From: Prunella strophiata | Lineage: Eukaryota; Chordata; Aves; Passeriformes; Prunellidae | Direction: 5' to 3' | DNA length: 64,000 nucleotides | Assembly (NCBI GenBank): GCA_036583965.1 | Contig: JAZBQD010000014.1 | Coordinates: 47,285,990-47,349,989 of the forward strand | Shown here: piece by piece, positions 24,951 through 37,785 of the stretch | How the letters are laid out: every line of letters begins with the position of its first letter | Position numbering within the stretch: position 1 is the stretch's first letter | Made by a program: the position numbers and the translations under genes | The notes under the pieces: generated by a model | Database searches by the model: none | What the model saw: the letters and a program-made list of their open reading frames with translations, nothing else | Told to the model about the DNA's origin: nothing

Positions 24951-27900
24951 GGCAAAGAAGAAAAGAGAAAATCATTAACATGTCATTCTAAATCCAGACA
25001 CATCACAATGTCAAATAAGTAGCTGAATGAAAACAGTTCAGAGTAGACATAACCTACTACAAAAAAACCTCTTCCCATCTTCATGGTCACTTCTGCAGTT
25101 CAGCTCATCTCCAACTCTGTGCAAATTTCCTGTCAACACTTCACTTCATACAAATCCCAAGTACTAAACTGCTCAGAGCTGCTTAGATCAACCTCCTTAG
25201 TAATTTATTAAGTAAAATATTCATATCTATTATCTTCAGTTATACATTCTTACACAAACTGATAAAAAATAATTTTAAAAACAGCTCATGAGGGAAACTA
25301 CCTAAAATCATTTCCAGCCCTTCCCAGTTCATCTTGCCCTTCTGAAACTATTTTGTTTGCTCGATACACATGAAGAAAAAATAAAGAAGTTGCCTAAACA
25401 TTGTTGCTTTCTTTATTGGTTTTTTGCACATGTTAAAACCAGCTTAACTGTATATATGCATTTATATGCATTTCTGACTTTCAACAATATATAAAATATT
25501 CAGTCAAAATACAGATTTTTCTCTTGCTTTAATACACAAATCTACTAAATAATTGCCATTCTTTTAATGTACTACTTCAATCTTCAAGAGTTCTTAACTA
25601 TACCTGAACATCAATATCCAGCTTTTAGAAGTACTACTAAATTATATAGATAATTAAGGCATCCCACAAACTATCTGCAAAAAATACAGCACCCAAAGAG
25701 TAAATATATAGAATAACTTCAAACAATAATACATGCATGAGACATGACACGAAAACAAGGATTGGAACTAAACATGTGCCAGTGAAAAGCAGACTGCAGG
25801 ATTGAGGGATATACTCTTTTTACAAAATGTGTATAAATTCATAGGTATAAACATATTTCATTTGTAAGAGGCAGTGAATAGTCATTCAGAAATAAAACAA
25901 AAAAATAAAAATACAAGATGTGTTCGGGATGGAGAAATACATTTCTTTCCTAGCCTCAGCTTTCGTTCTTTTTACTGCCTGCAAACTTTGAACTATTTAG
26001 CCACAGACAGGTGAAGATTGGAAAAATGGTCTGGGGAAAATATTCTGCACAACCTCACCCTATCTCTTTGTCCCTACAGTTGAGTCTTACAAGCCCCTAC
26101 AAGTATCCTCTATAAGAGTCTGTTAGGAACAACAGGATATTGAGCTATATGGATGACTGGTCTGAGCACTCTATAGACATTCTGTTCTTAGAGGTCAAGT
26201 TCTTACAGTTCACAGGCTGAAGACTGCTGTCATAGGGGGAAATTTGCAATTACTTGCAACACTAATACTATTATCAGGCCTTCTAACCAAATTTATAAAT
26301 GTAAAAAACTGTGCACTAGCCATGACAGGTATGTTGATTGATTCCAACCTCTAACATTGCAGAAAGTCTGACTGCATGATACTGCAGCGATGACTTACAC
26401 ATGCAAGCATGAATACTTACAGCAAAGCAGCAACAGAGGCTCAGACCAGCCAAATCTGTCCCAAGAAGCAAAGGAACTACTTGAACCCTTAGCCCACTCC
26501 TACTTACTAAACTACTTAGATGCAAACTTAGCTTGGACACTTCTGTACTGCAATATGGCTGCAGTCATAATGTACTACTGAACCCTTATGCCCAAAAAGA
26601 AAAAAATGGAAATTTCAGAAAAGCAAGAAGAGGGGGGAAAAAAACCCAAACCTACAACATTAAAATCTCCCCACTACTGTGCAGGAAGCAAAACTGAGAG
26701 GAAACCACAGGTACATTTCACGTGCTTTAAAGAAAATTGTTTCTTGTATTAAAAAGCTTCTATTCCCAAAGACATAATGTCACTAAATAAATGACCTTCA
26801 TAGAAAACACAGAAGATATGTGAAAAAAGGCTGGAGAGTATCAGTTCACTGAAGAGGACCAAAGCCAGACTGATAGCGATTAATTAGCTGGTTGTCATGG
26901 AGATGGTGTTAAATATGCTCAGGTAAAATCTCCTTTCAGATTTTCTTTTAATATGAAGGAAAAAGATAAAGAAGCCAAGAAGTACTATCTAAAAACCTTC
27001 ATATTTGAGGAACTAAGGTTTTAGTACATCACATCTTTAAAATACAGCTTGAAGAAGCTAATACAGCAATAAATGTTGTTCTAAATTTTTTTTCTTTTTA
27101 GTACACCATAACGAAACTTTGTGTGTATACATATTGTAAATAAGATGTCAAAAACAATCTTGCCTGCTTCATGCAGGGATATGTAAAATTGCAGGGAGAG
27201 GAATACACCTTTACAGACACTATAATACATTTCTATTGATGGACAAGGAACAGAGTTCATAGGTTATAAAACAGAGACTCTACTCAGAAAGCATTTTATG
27301 GACCCCCAAAATAACTTTTCCCTCCTAATCTAAAAAATACACCAAATCAAGACTTACAAGAAGAGGCCACATTGGTTTAAATGAACATATTTCAAAGGAA
27401 AAATGGTCCAAGACACAGTAAGAAATTGTGGCCATTAGTATTATTACAGAAACTCTACAGAGGGTGTTTTTTTCCATCTCTTCTTCAATGACTGAAACAC
27501 TAGAAGGATTTATTTACCTACTCCTTATTTTTATTTCCTTCTCCCCAGATGGCAAACCTAATATTCAATTCAAAAAATCTTTATATAACAATTTTACTTA
27601 ACCTCCACAAACATTTAGAGAAAGCAGAGATACCCTTTAGTGCTCTCTTCATTCTTGCAATGACTCATTTGTACAATGAACATAAACTTTGATCCACATT
27701 TCAAGGACAAACCTGAAATAATCATTCTTTTATGTTCTTTATATTATTGACTTTTAATAGCTATCCAGGTAGCAATATTTAACTCATGACAAAGCATGCT
27801 GTTACCTAGTCATACCTAACTTGGTGAATTCAGAATCATGACTCTAAAGGGCTCTAATACAGTTGGATAAAATGGGTGGAAGAATAATTTCTCCCAGGTA

Positions 27901-29600
27901 TGACCCTTATTTCTTGGCTTCTGCTCTACAGATGCAATTATAGGAAAAAGATACAATTACACTGTATTTTTGTAGTAATAACAAACCACCATGCCACACA
28001 AAACTCATCCTTCTCTAATATCTACATTCCTACAGCAACCTGTCAGCTCCACAGAAAACATTATACAGCTAAAACTGACTGCTGTTATGATCAGTGGAAT
28101 ACAGCCATGAAGGTGCTATACAAAGTTCACTTCAAAAGAGATGACCACAGGTTTTTATTACCATGTTGGAGACCACAACAATATATTTTATTGCTTGCAC
28201 AAGACACGCCAGTAATTTTTTCCTGCTTATAAGACCAAGGAGATTATTTAAAATTACATATTATTCTAAACTTATTAAGAATTAAGAATAACATTAGATT
28301 AACATCAATTAGATGTTAAGATTAACATTAAAAATAAAGACTATACTTGCATTCTTTAACCTCACCCCATCAAAATCTGATTTTTTTTTTTTCAGGTGAC
28401 TAAGGAACGGATCACTTTAATCCTACTAGAACTAAACATATTTTATGTATTTGTAAACTTGGTGATATTAATGTCTGACAATGTGTTTTCTGGAAACTTT
28501 GAGTATATCTAGTCTTTTCTAAAAAGGAAATGATACAGCAATACCAGTTACGACACTGGTGCCAGCTTAAAAATATCTATTTCTTTAAGCTCTTTTTTTT
28601 GTTTTTTCTTGAGAATTAGAGGGTCTCATTCTTCTTTTCCCATAGATATAACACAATCAAGCGTTAGGAGCACATCTTTATTGTGGACAGAACTCCATTA
28701 GTCTTGATATTCATGATGCACTACTGTGGATAGTAAGTTAACTCTGAAGTTTCTGAGGTTTAAGTTTCCATTAAACCAATTTCCCTCTCTGTGGAAGTAT
28801 TTAAGTTTCATCACATCACACAGGTAAATCATTAACGAAGATAAACTTTTTCTTAGGACTTCCACACTACACCCACACCAGTATCAAATTTCCATTGTTT
28901 TTCAATTCTTATATTACACTTTAATTGAGAAATGCTGCACTAGAGACTGTCACTAGACTGTCACTACATAAAAGTGAGGATGTGGGCTGCAAAAACTGTC
29001 TAGAGCCATACTTCAAAAAAAAAAAAAAAAAAAAATCCAAACCAGTATATCTACCTTAGCTCTTTTACCAAATGCTTCAAATTTCATCAAAACACTCTAT
29101 CACAATTGTTAATAGATCCAAGCCCCCATAAGCTATGTTAAATGGCATACATTACAATAGTCTTGATCTGTAGGCAGTGCTAATACATTTTATTAGACCA
29201 ACTCAAGTTTGGATGAAAAAAGGTGAGCTTTCAGATACTCAAGTTTATCTTCAATTATTCTTTCATTTTGTCTGGGATGAAAATTAGACCTGCAGTTAAA
29301 AGAGTCATTCCATCTGACATTTTTTTAAAACCAGCGTAAGTGAAGGTGTTCCCTCAACCCTTTGGCACATCCCCAGAAGGCAGAGATTTTTAGGGAACTT
29401 CATCAAAACTGTTAAACAATGACAAGGCAAATAGAACCCAACCAACATGTTCAAGTTTTTGCTGCTTTATATCATACACACACACACCCAACTATGTGCT
29501 GATTTAACCAAAAAGTGGGTACAGTACATGTAACATCTACTTTAACTGGGTTTTAAATGTTACCAACAGACAAGATCCAGACAAGAAATAGGGCCTAAGA
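24951..29600. other. MDFIC last intron, left part
   Basis: AT-rich intronic sequence. It contains an inverted repeat TTAACATC/GATGTTAA at 28299-28319, an 11-bp tandem duplication at 28944-28965 and a 21-A run at 29015-29035. No exon or recognisable mobile element was seen. Confidence 0.55.
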
Positions 29601-29607
29601 TCCCTTC

Positions 29608-29634
29608 AAACTGTTTACACACAGTAAACAGTTT
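29608..29634. promoter_or_regulatory. inverted pair of forkhead consensus motifs
   Basis: A perfect 11-bp inverted repeat with a 5-base spacer (ACACA) reads AAACTGTTTAC ... GTAAACAGTTT. Each arm contains TGTTTAC/GTAAACA, the forkhead-box consensus. It lies in the last MDFIC intron. Function is inferred from the motif only. Confidence 0.35.
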
Positions 29635-30279
29635 ATAAAAGCCCAGAAGGTTCATTTCTAACTTGCCCCAGTTATAGCAGCTACACTCATTTAAGGAAAA
29701 GAAACAATATAATAAACAATAAATAAAACTATTTTAGTGTTTGTCCATATCTTTAAACATTGACATGTGCACACCACTTTTTACTTCTAAAACTTCTGCA
29801 TACAGATACTATCATGGTATCCAATTTCTTTCAAATACTGAAATATACATTTATTTTATTTCAATTTCCCTTGTATCATCTCCTCTTCATTTTTATGAAA
29901 AGGTGCAGCTCTACTTAAACAGATTGTGAAGAGAACTATCAACCATCAAAACTGTACAGGAAATGCAGAAGGTGAGCTGAAAAATGCACAGAGAAATGAA
30001 TGTGCAGGCTGCTATGTGCTGCTTTTGTAATGTTTGACGCTAACCTGTCACAAACTGACTCAAAAAGCTTTCATACCAAGCAGGCAGCTCACATACGATA
30101 AAAGTTTTTCATGTCTACAGCGGTAAATAAGCTCACTTACAGGATGGTGACCTTGGACAGCTTCTTACTAACTATATTCACCAAGTTCAGACCACTCAAA
30201 ACAAATCTCCAGGCACTCCTGCTGTCTCACAGAGAGAATCAAAAAGGGCAAACCCACAATCAAAGTGACAGCTGAGGTC

Positions 30280-30620
30280 TCCAGCAGGGGTTTACTGCAG
30301 AGGGCCCCCGCAGAGCCCTGAACAGAAGCCGCAGCAGGTGCTACAGGCATCCCGCAGTCCGGCAGCGCGGGCTGCCAGCGGCTGGGATGAGCACGCAGTG
30401 CCGGAGGCTGGGAGCCCACAGCCAGGTTTGCTGGCTGCTGGCTTTTCACAGTACCAGCCAGAAACCACCCAGCAAAAGGCTCCTCAAGGGCTGCAGGGGC
30501 AGGGAGCAAAATTCCCGAGCTGCAGCACACGCACTGTCACCTCCCACCACTCCTGCGATGGGGCTCCTGCACAGGGCTCATGGGCAGCCTCTGCAACCCA
30601 CCGACTGTCCTTAGAGAAAA
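30280..30620. other. GC-rich, relatively CpG-containing intronic pocket
   Basis: About 340 bp with clearly higher G+C than the surrounding intron and roughly a dozen CpG dinucleotides. Open frames run through it on both strands because stops are rare in GC-rich DNA. No splice-framed exon, repeat family or peptide was recognised. It might be an intronic regulatory element or a decayed repeat. Confidence 0.4.
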
Positions 30621-31991
30621 ATCACTGCACTCAGGAAAATGTTCACAGGAAAATAAGAAAAGGCTGAAAGAATGAACTGACATGTTGTATGGAGTATGGT
30701 TACTTCTACAAGAAAGATTGACATTTATTAAAATGGGAAAACATAGTTACAAAGCCTAGTACATGTGATATTTCACCATTTAAAACAAAAAAAAAAACTA
30801 TTATCTCTATTGAACAAGAAAATTAAAATGTTGCCTGAACAGGTAAATCGCACTGAACACATGGAAACTTTCATCAAAGCTTATATTCTAAGCTCTCAAT
30901 ACAGATATAACTTCAGGAGTAAAATTATCCATTTCAAACATACAGCTATACTAAGAAATCTGCTAATTTCCAATACCTTCCTTAGAATACGAAGCCTTCA
31001 TTGCCACTGCTCACCACTGCAAATACTGAGACAAGTTATGTCCTTAGATGCTAGGCAGACTATGTCCTTATAAAATAGATGCTGTTGAAAGACCCTTTTT
31101 CTGTTACAGGCCCTGTTTTCCACTCAGTCCTGTTAAAAACATGTAAATTACCTTTCAAAACTTCTGTGCAAAAAAATGATGTAAACCATACTTAAAACAC
31201 ATCACTCTTGGAAATGCATTCTTAAAAAACACACATTGACCACATGATAATGTTATTTGCCCACTGCCTGATTGACAACTGTGTTCTGATACAACCTTGT
31301 CTAACAAAAACCCCTGTTTAGCACTTCCTGCTCAGACACAAATCCACTTCGAACCAATTTCTAAAACATAACAAATACAATTTTGGCTAAAGTAGAGAGA
31401 TTGTAGGATACTAACAAGTAGCTGCCCAAGTACTAAATGCTACAAGATGCATTTCAGAAGTGTATATATGCTTACAAAAAAAAAAAAAAAACAGGTTGAG
31501 AGATGGCCAACAGATATTTCTGCAATGTTGATGCACACTCTTACTGAATTTCAGTAAATGATAGCAATCAAATGACTGAACAGTATATAAAAGAAAACGT
31601 ACTGGTGCTCTGGTGTCCCTCAAGAGGGAAAAAAAGCAACACAATCCTATTGCGAAACATGCACACTAAAAGAAAGTTTCCTGAAAACCATTTTTCCTAT
31701 ATAAAGTTTCAGAAACCAAAGTAAAACACTCCTACTTCAAATAGAAGTCTACTAGCATGCGAAGACAACTACCCATTACTTCCCATGTATATGCACCTAG
31801 TGGCTCTTAAAACCCTGGCTTAACACAAAGGCTATTTGTTGGACTTGCTTCATCTTCAGTTAAGCCTTCAGTATCACTTGGGACATTATAATAAATTAAT
31901 GTGGTCAGTAGCATGAGTTAAATAGTGTCCACCAACCCCATACTTTGATTCAAAATCTAAAACAGATGAAGTTGGATTATACTAAAAAAAA

Positions 31992-32010
31992 GGGGGGGAG
32001 GGGGAGAGGG
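31992..32010 (+). other. G-quadruplex-capable G-run
   Basis: Runs of 7 G, 5 G and 3 G separated by A and AGA satisfy the G3+N1-7 pattern when the 7-G run supplies two tracts. On the sense RNA of MDFIC this would be C-rich. Confidence 0.5.
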
Positions 32011-32019
32011 ATGTCTCAT

Positions 32020-35000
32020 TCAAATGCACTCTGAAATGTTGAATTTTAAACACTGGATTTAAAAAAAACACCCACACTTTCTTACAGTGAAATAGTTCAT
32101 TGCATCTCTGAGCTCAGCACTACAAGAAGGACACTCTAGAAAGTTGAGGAAGGTTGCTTCAGGCTTTGCTTCTGGAAAAGCATGAATGGTAACTTAAATG
32201 TGGTCGCAAGTCTGCACTGGCTGTCCTTCCCCAGAGTCTCACCTCCATGCTGCAGGTTTTTTTAATCCAGCTCACTGCTGCATCTAGCCTTACTACACTT
32301 CCTAAAGCCCTCTTCTGAAAGAAACACATTGCAAAGAAGATGCCTTCTAGTGCCTTTCTGATTTAGAGAGCCTGGGAAGGAAAGAATAGAGGAGATCTCA
32401 CTGTCCATACAGGAGGCAGGCTCATGATCTGTTCAGCATAGTTTAACAATCTACTGTTTCCAAGTGAATACAGCAACTGTGTACCCTCAAAGCCTTTTGA
32501 GTGAAGTACCACATTAAACTCAAATTATGGAGTCACTGGAATTGTGGGAATTTCCCTGCCAAACACAGTAACTTCTGAGGTCACAACAACTTGACCAGAA
32601 GCGAGAGCTTCATGTCAAAAACAAATAAAACCCGTATTCCCTCTCTCCATCCTTAACTTTTCATAAATGATTGCTTTGATTCAAAAAATGTGTAACATCA
32701 AGCTTCACAAGGACTTGGTAGGAAAACTTGGTTTGGTTTTTAGAAAATAATATGCACCTACCTTGGCCCCTCACTCCCTTAATTAGATTCCTCTTCCATC
32801 CTTCCCCTGTTCAACTTCTTTCCTTTCCTCCTCCACCACTGCATGTCATTATTACTTCCCTTCCACCACTCTGATACACATATGTATGTATACAGTTACT
32901 CATCTGTCTTCTTTTCCTGACATCTAGATCTACTGTTCTGCTGCCTCACTGCTGTCTCCTTTAGACCTCTTCTCTTTAAGTTTGTCTGGACAGGTCTGCA
33001 TCTGGATCTGCATCAGAGCTCTGGATCTCTGCATCTGAACACAGCAGCTAGACTGCCTTCCTTTTTACTCACTTACAATTGCTTTTTCATATTTCCAAGG
33101 TGTTTTTCTCCACTGCTCATAACAAACGGGTGCAACACAGTTACAATTCTCTTTGCTAGTGGCCTACCAACCAGAATTTTGGAAGTACTGCAACACCTCT
33201 GGCATCAATAATTCAAAATATTATTAAAATTTCTTTGAGCTAAATTTTTTTTTATTCCCAATATTCACTGAAACCTATCCAGTCCCTTTGAAAAATCTTT
33301 AGAACTGAAACAGTGTTTAAAAACTGCTTTTAGGAGTGACACTCCAACTATTTCATAATTCCTTTGGTTTCTGTAGTGTAAGTTATGGAGCTGAGTAAGA
33401 TTTCTTCAGGGACAATATGGATTAATAATAGATGTGGAGGAAAAGCAGAACTGGTGAGTGCACTCACAACCTCCTAAGTCTCACTGGATGTGAAAGTGTT
33501 TCTATCCAGCACATTCTGGAATGCTGACATGGCCACATATACTACAGACTCATTTAAAAAAGTAGTTTTTAAAGCTTTTATACTCCTGCTACCTAAATAT
33601 CTGTTATATTTTAAGCATTTCCTACAGAAATTCAGCTCCAAAAGCTCACAAGATGCGACCCACAGAACAAGTGGAGTTTTCAGCTGGAACAATTAATAAA
33701 AGAGTTCTTAACTGTGGTGGGTGAATTTTTGAGAGGTGGCAGACTGGGAGGTTTCATAGCTTGTGTTAGGACTGCCTAATACTTGGAGACCAACAGAAGC
33801 AGCACCAACCTTCACAGGCAGACATACTAGCCAGGGTAAAGTAATACTGAACTTCATTTATCTTTCTAGTACAGGCACTGAAATCTGCAGTATGAAGCAG
33901 CATGCTACATTTCAAATAAGCATGAGCCCAAATATGCTTCTGTGCAGGACAGGGGGCAAGTCCATGAAGTTTTGTGATTCTATCCTGCTTCAAGCCCTTC
34001 CAGGCTTTCTGTTCTGTCAACAGATACAATATTCTAGAGCAAATGACCAGATCTGGATAATCTTTGTATTACAACCAAGTGTGGTGCTCCAGAAATATTC
34101 ACATCTTGTCTTTTAAGAAGAATCAAGAAGAATGCAGCTTTTGGGAAGGATAAAAATGAAAAATATTTTCTCTTTCCCATAGTTTAAACTCAGCTTGACA
34201 GACAGAATTTTCACTTCTCTTTCTTCTGAGGACATAATCTATTCCTTTTCTCTGGCCACTTTGCTTCACTTAATTCCATTAGTCTCCTGACTGACAACTG
34301 CTCAAAAGACTCAAGGAGGAAGACAAGGCAGATGAAGTAAAAATACAGGGTGTGTATTTTCAGGTTTGAAACACCAAACAAGGCTAGCAATTAGAGTATA
34401 AGATCCAAGGTACTACATAAGGAATAGCAAAATTAAAGTGAATTGAAATATCTGAAAGTCTACAAGTTTACCTTATTTCTTTCTACTAACACTTTCTGTA
34501 TAGTAAATTAAGCAGGTGAGTTAATTCAGGTGATTTATTACTCACAGTAAAAAAAAAAAAAAAGTTTGTCTCTTTCTCCATAAGACTATTTAAAAAACTG
34601 CCTAGGAAGTTATATTATTACACTATATATATGTGCCTGAATACAAATACACACCTTCAAGTAAATACAAACCCACCAACTCTTCAGCAGTAGCCAGTGG
34701 CTTATGAAGGTTAACATGGTACAAGTTAAAGCAAGGCCAAGTAGTTCAGCAATGTCACAAATAATTTTCAATAGCTTTGTATCTTTTCTATCTTCCTGGA
34801 AGCTGTGTCAATAGCCTCTACAGAAATTCATTAAATCAGAAGAGGCAACTGCCCAGAATAATGTCTCTTTGCCCAAAAATTATACAAAGAAGCTGCAGAA
34901 ATTAGGTTCAAATTAAATTGTGTATACCATTTTGAAAGAATGTCTATGCAATCCTCAGCCACTGAACTTAATAATATTATACTAAGCTCTTCTGTCTTAG

Positions 35001-37509
35001 CATAATTACATTTATTTATCAAGCATATCTATACCTATATCTATCTATATATATATATGTGCACTATATATGCATATATTCCTGATTTAAATGCAATTGC
35101 AGTTCTTTAAATAAGTAACTGGTCTAATTATATCAGGTTTTTTGTAATTCAGTCTTCCAGAAGTAGTCATAAGGGGTTAATATGACTTGTAATAATAACA
35201 CGACTATTTTTAAACTATCAATAAATCATTTTTCCTTTAAATAGTGAACTCTTCTTTGTATTAATGTAGATATTTCAGCTGACTGTTGCCAGACTTTCTG
35301 ATTTTACATCTTCTAAAAAATTGAGATGATAGAATAAATGAAGTATATATTGATACTTCCTGAGAGGCAACAGCTTGATAAGAACACTACTTATAGTTTA
35401 TAGTTCTGTCATGTAGCCCCATAGGGTACCTTACTGAAAAGCTGAAGAAGCTGTCAGAAAGCTTGTACATGTGTGCATGCAGATGTGTTTACACAAATAT
35501 AAAACATGCCTGTCAGAGAACTGTAAAGTAAAATAAATTTCAAAACCAGAAAATCACTTTTAAAAACAAATATTCCCTTATGGGCATATTCCAATACACC
35601 AGACATACTTTAATCATTGCACAATAAAACCTGTGCTGGTCTCAGACTGAGTAACAGAAAAGTTAGAGCTGCAGACATTTGCAGAATGGGACAAGCTACT
35701 CAGAACATATATCCAAGTTCTTACATTCAAAATGAGAACATTACAATGCCAGATGTACAATGTTGACTTTATTTATCCTTAGCTTTTAGGTGACTTGTGA
35801 AATTGCATGTGACAATAAGGACTATCTTGTATTCCTGTGCTTTGAAGGAATGCAAGTTATATACTATGACAACACTATTTAATTGTCTATATTCTAATCA
35901 GATTTGCCTTTAAGGATAATGAAATTTCTACTGCACATAAAATACTGCATGATGGCAGTTTCAGGCAACTTACACAATTGTGTTGGATATTAAAATCAGA
36001 CATTAGAATTTAAAGCTAAATCTGAAGATATTAAAAATTTTCTCCTCAATCACTCAGTAATTTGACATAATTATATTCAGTTATTAAACAGAAAAAAAAC
36101 CCAATAGCTGTTTTTCATTACAGGACAATTTTAGAAGAAAAAAGGAAATGTTTACCATAATTCATTGTATAGGGGAATGAACAGGACAGGCACTGCCTCT
36201 GAAACAAGTTTGTTTTTTTTTCTTCAGAGATTGACTCTCTTAAAATTCAGAGGCTTGCACTTTGTTTCAGTCACATGAACATTTAGGATTCTTAAGATAC
36301 AGTCTTTTCAAAATGCACTAAGGAGAACCATATAAGGATATTTCACATTACAGAAAAGGGAACACAGGAAGTATGAAGTTGTAATTTTGGAAAGAAATGT
36401 TAGAGGACTAAAAGTACAACAGAAAAGTAACAGTAGATTCTTGAAGATAACATGAAAATAAACAATAGCTAGGGGATCAGCCCATGGAAGGGTCTGACTG
36501 AAGCTGTTGTTGATATTACTACACAGATTCACTAAGTTTGACTAAAGTAGTTGAAGCCAAAAAGAGTCACTCCACTGATATCAGTAGGCTTCGTTCAGGC
36601 TGCTACAGGCGGTCCTTCTGATCCCTCATCCTTTCATCTAGGCTGAGAATCCTCCCCATTCCACTGAACACTACCATCTCCCAATTCTCTATGAATCTGC
36701 GTCTGTCCCCTCCCTCTAGAGGTGTTTTTTTAACCAGTCACATCTATGCCTGCCTCAAACCAATAAAATTTCTAGCATCTCTACACTCTTCTTGTTAAGG
36801 GCAGTAGCAAAGTCCATTGGAGTGTATTAGTGCTAATGGGAAGGCAGTGGATTGAGAAGCTCAGGAACTCTGGAACCATAAGTGTAAATGCAAGCAGTGA
36901 GAGCACAGAGACACTGCTAAAACATAAGAGAAATTATTTACTTTTGCTTATTTAAGCTATGCAGAAGAATGAAGCTTTTTCATGCACATTATCTACATCC
37001 CAAATATAGCATAACTGAACTATGAAGCACTGAACACTGAAGCACAGGTCACTGTTCTATTATCTAGTGTTTAGACCTCACAGCTAGTCAGGATATCAGC
37101 TAACAGAACATTTCAAAAGCAGTCTACCCTCACAGAGCCTGCCATTACTGGATTTAAATATTTACTATGCTTTCAACTAGTAGTACTTTAATGGGTTTTT
37201 TTCTGATGTATGTGTGACAATGTTGACAGGAATTTCTATCAGTTCAGGATACTAAGTACAGAGACTAAAACATTATCAGATCATGTTGACCAAACATTTG
37301 AAAGCAAGAACTCTCCCATTCCTTCCCTTTCCTTCAAATACTTAATATTTTCCTTTGGGAAAGAAGCATGTCTTTTATCTTAATAAGTTCTGTTTGCTTC
37401 TGGACCATGAGTCACACTCTTCAATTATTTTCAGTTGATTGTATAATTTTTACTGAGGTTTGGTTGGTCTTTATTCAGTTTAGTTTTTTTAGTAAGAATA
37501 TCAGCTTAC
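32020..37509. other. MDFIC last intron, right part
   Basis: AT-rich intronic sequence with an A run at 34549-34563 and an AT-rich simple tract at about 35030-35080. Short open frames have no support. Confidence 0.55.
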
Positions 37510-37785
37510 CTTCTGGTGAAGTACCTGGCTTTTGAGAAAACACAGAGCTTATTTTACTCTTCTTGCTGCTGTTGCTATTGACAGACAAGGTGGACTGAAT
37601 TTTTCTGTGCATTTTTTCTGAAACAGGAGACGAAAGCTTTCTGTTGTCTGCAGGCATATGCTTGACCCCGTTGTGAATTCCACTTCCATTACTCAGACCC
37701 ACATGGCCATTTTGGATTTTGCCACTTTCTTCCTCACTCCTTTCCAGTGCTGAAGCATTTGGCTGAGGCAAACGTTGAGGTTGTG
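37510..37785 (-). CDS. MDFIC: MDFIC internal coding exon (central linker region)
   Basis: This 276-bp exon encodes 92 codons of the central, probably disordered region of MDFIC. Recognisable conserved blocks are QPQRLPQ at the start, KIQNGHVGLSNGSGIHNG in the middle and SSPVSEKMHRKIQSTLSVNS followed by KKSKISSVFSQK near the end. The Ser-rich stretch with basic residues (HRK, KKSK) could hold phosphorylation or nuclear-targeting signals, but that is inference. The acceptor is preceded by a good pyrimidine tract (CCCTTTCTTTCTTG, then ACTTTAAG) and the donor is GTAAGC. Both ends are phase 1. The last base G joins AT at 24881-24880 to make the aspartate that opens the I-mfa exon. An ATG-initiated frame appears here as a 98-residue ORF, but it is not a separate gene: its last residues read into the intron. 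Confidence 0.93.

Noticed and set aside
30168..30530. 120-residue minus-strand frame and overlapping plus-strand frames
   Set aside because: They lie in the GC-rich pocket where stops are rare on both strands. No splice sites in phase with MDFIC and no recognisable domain. The pocket itself is kept as a finding.
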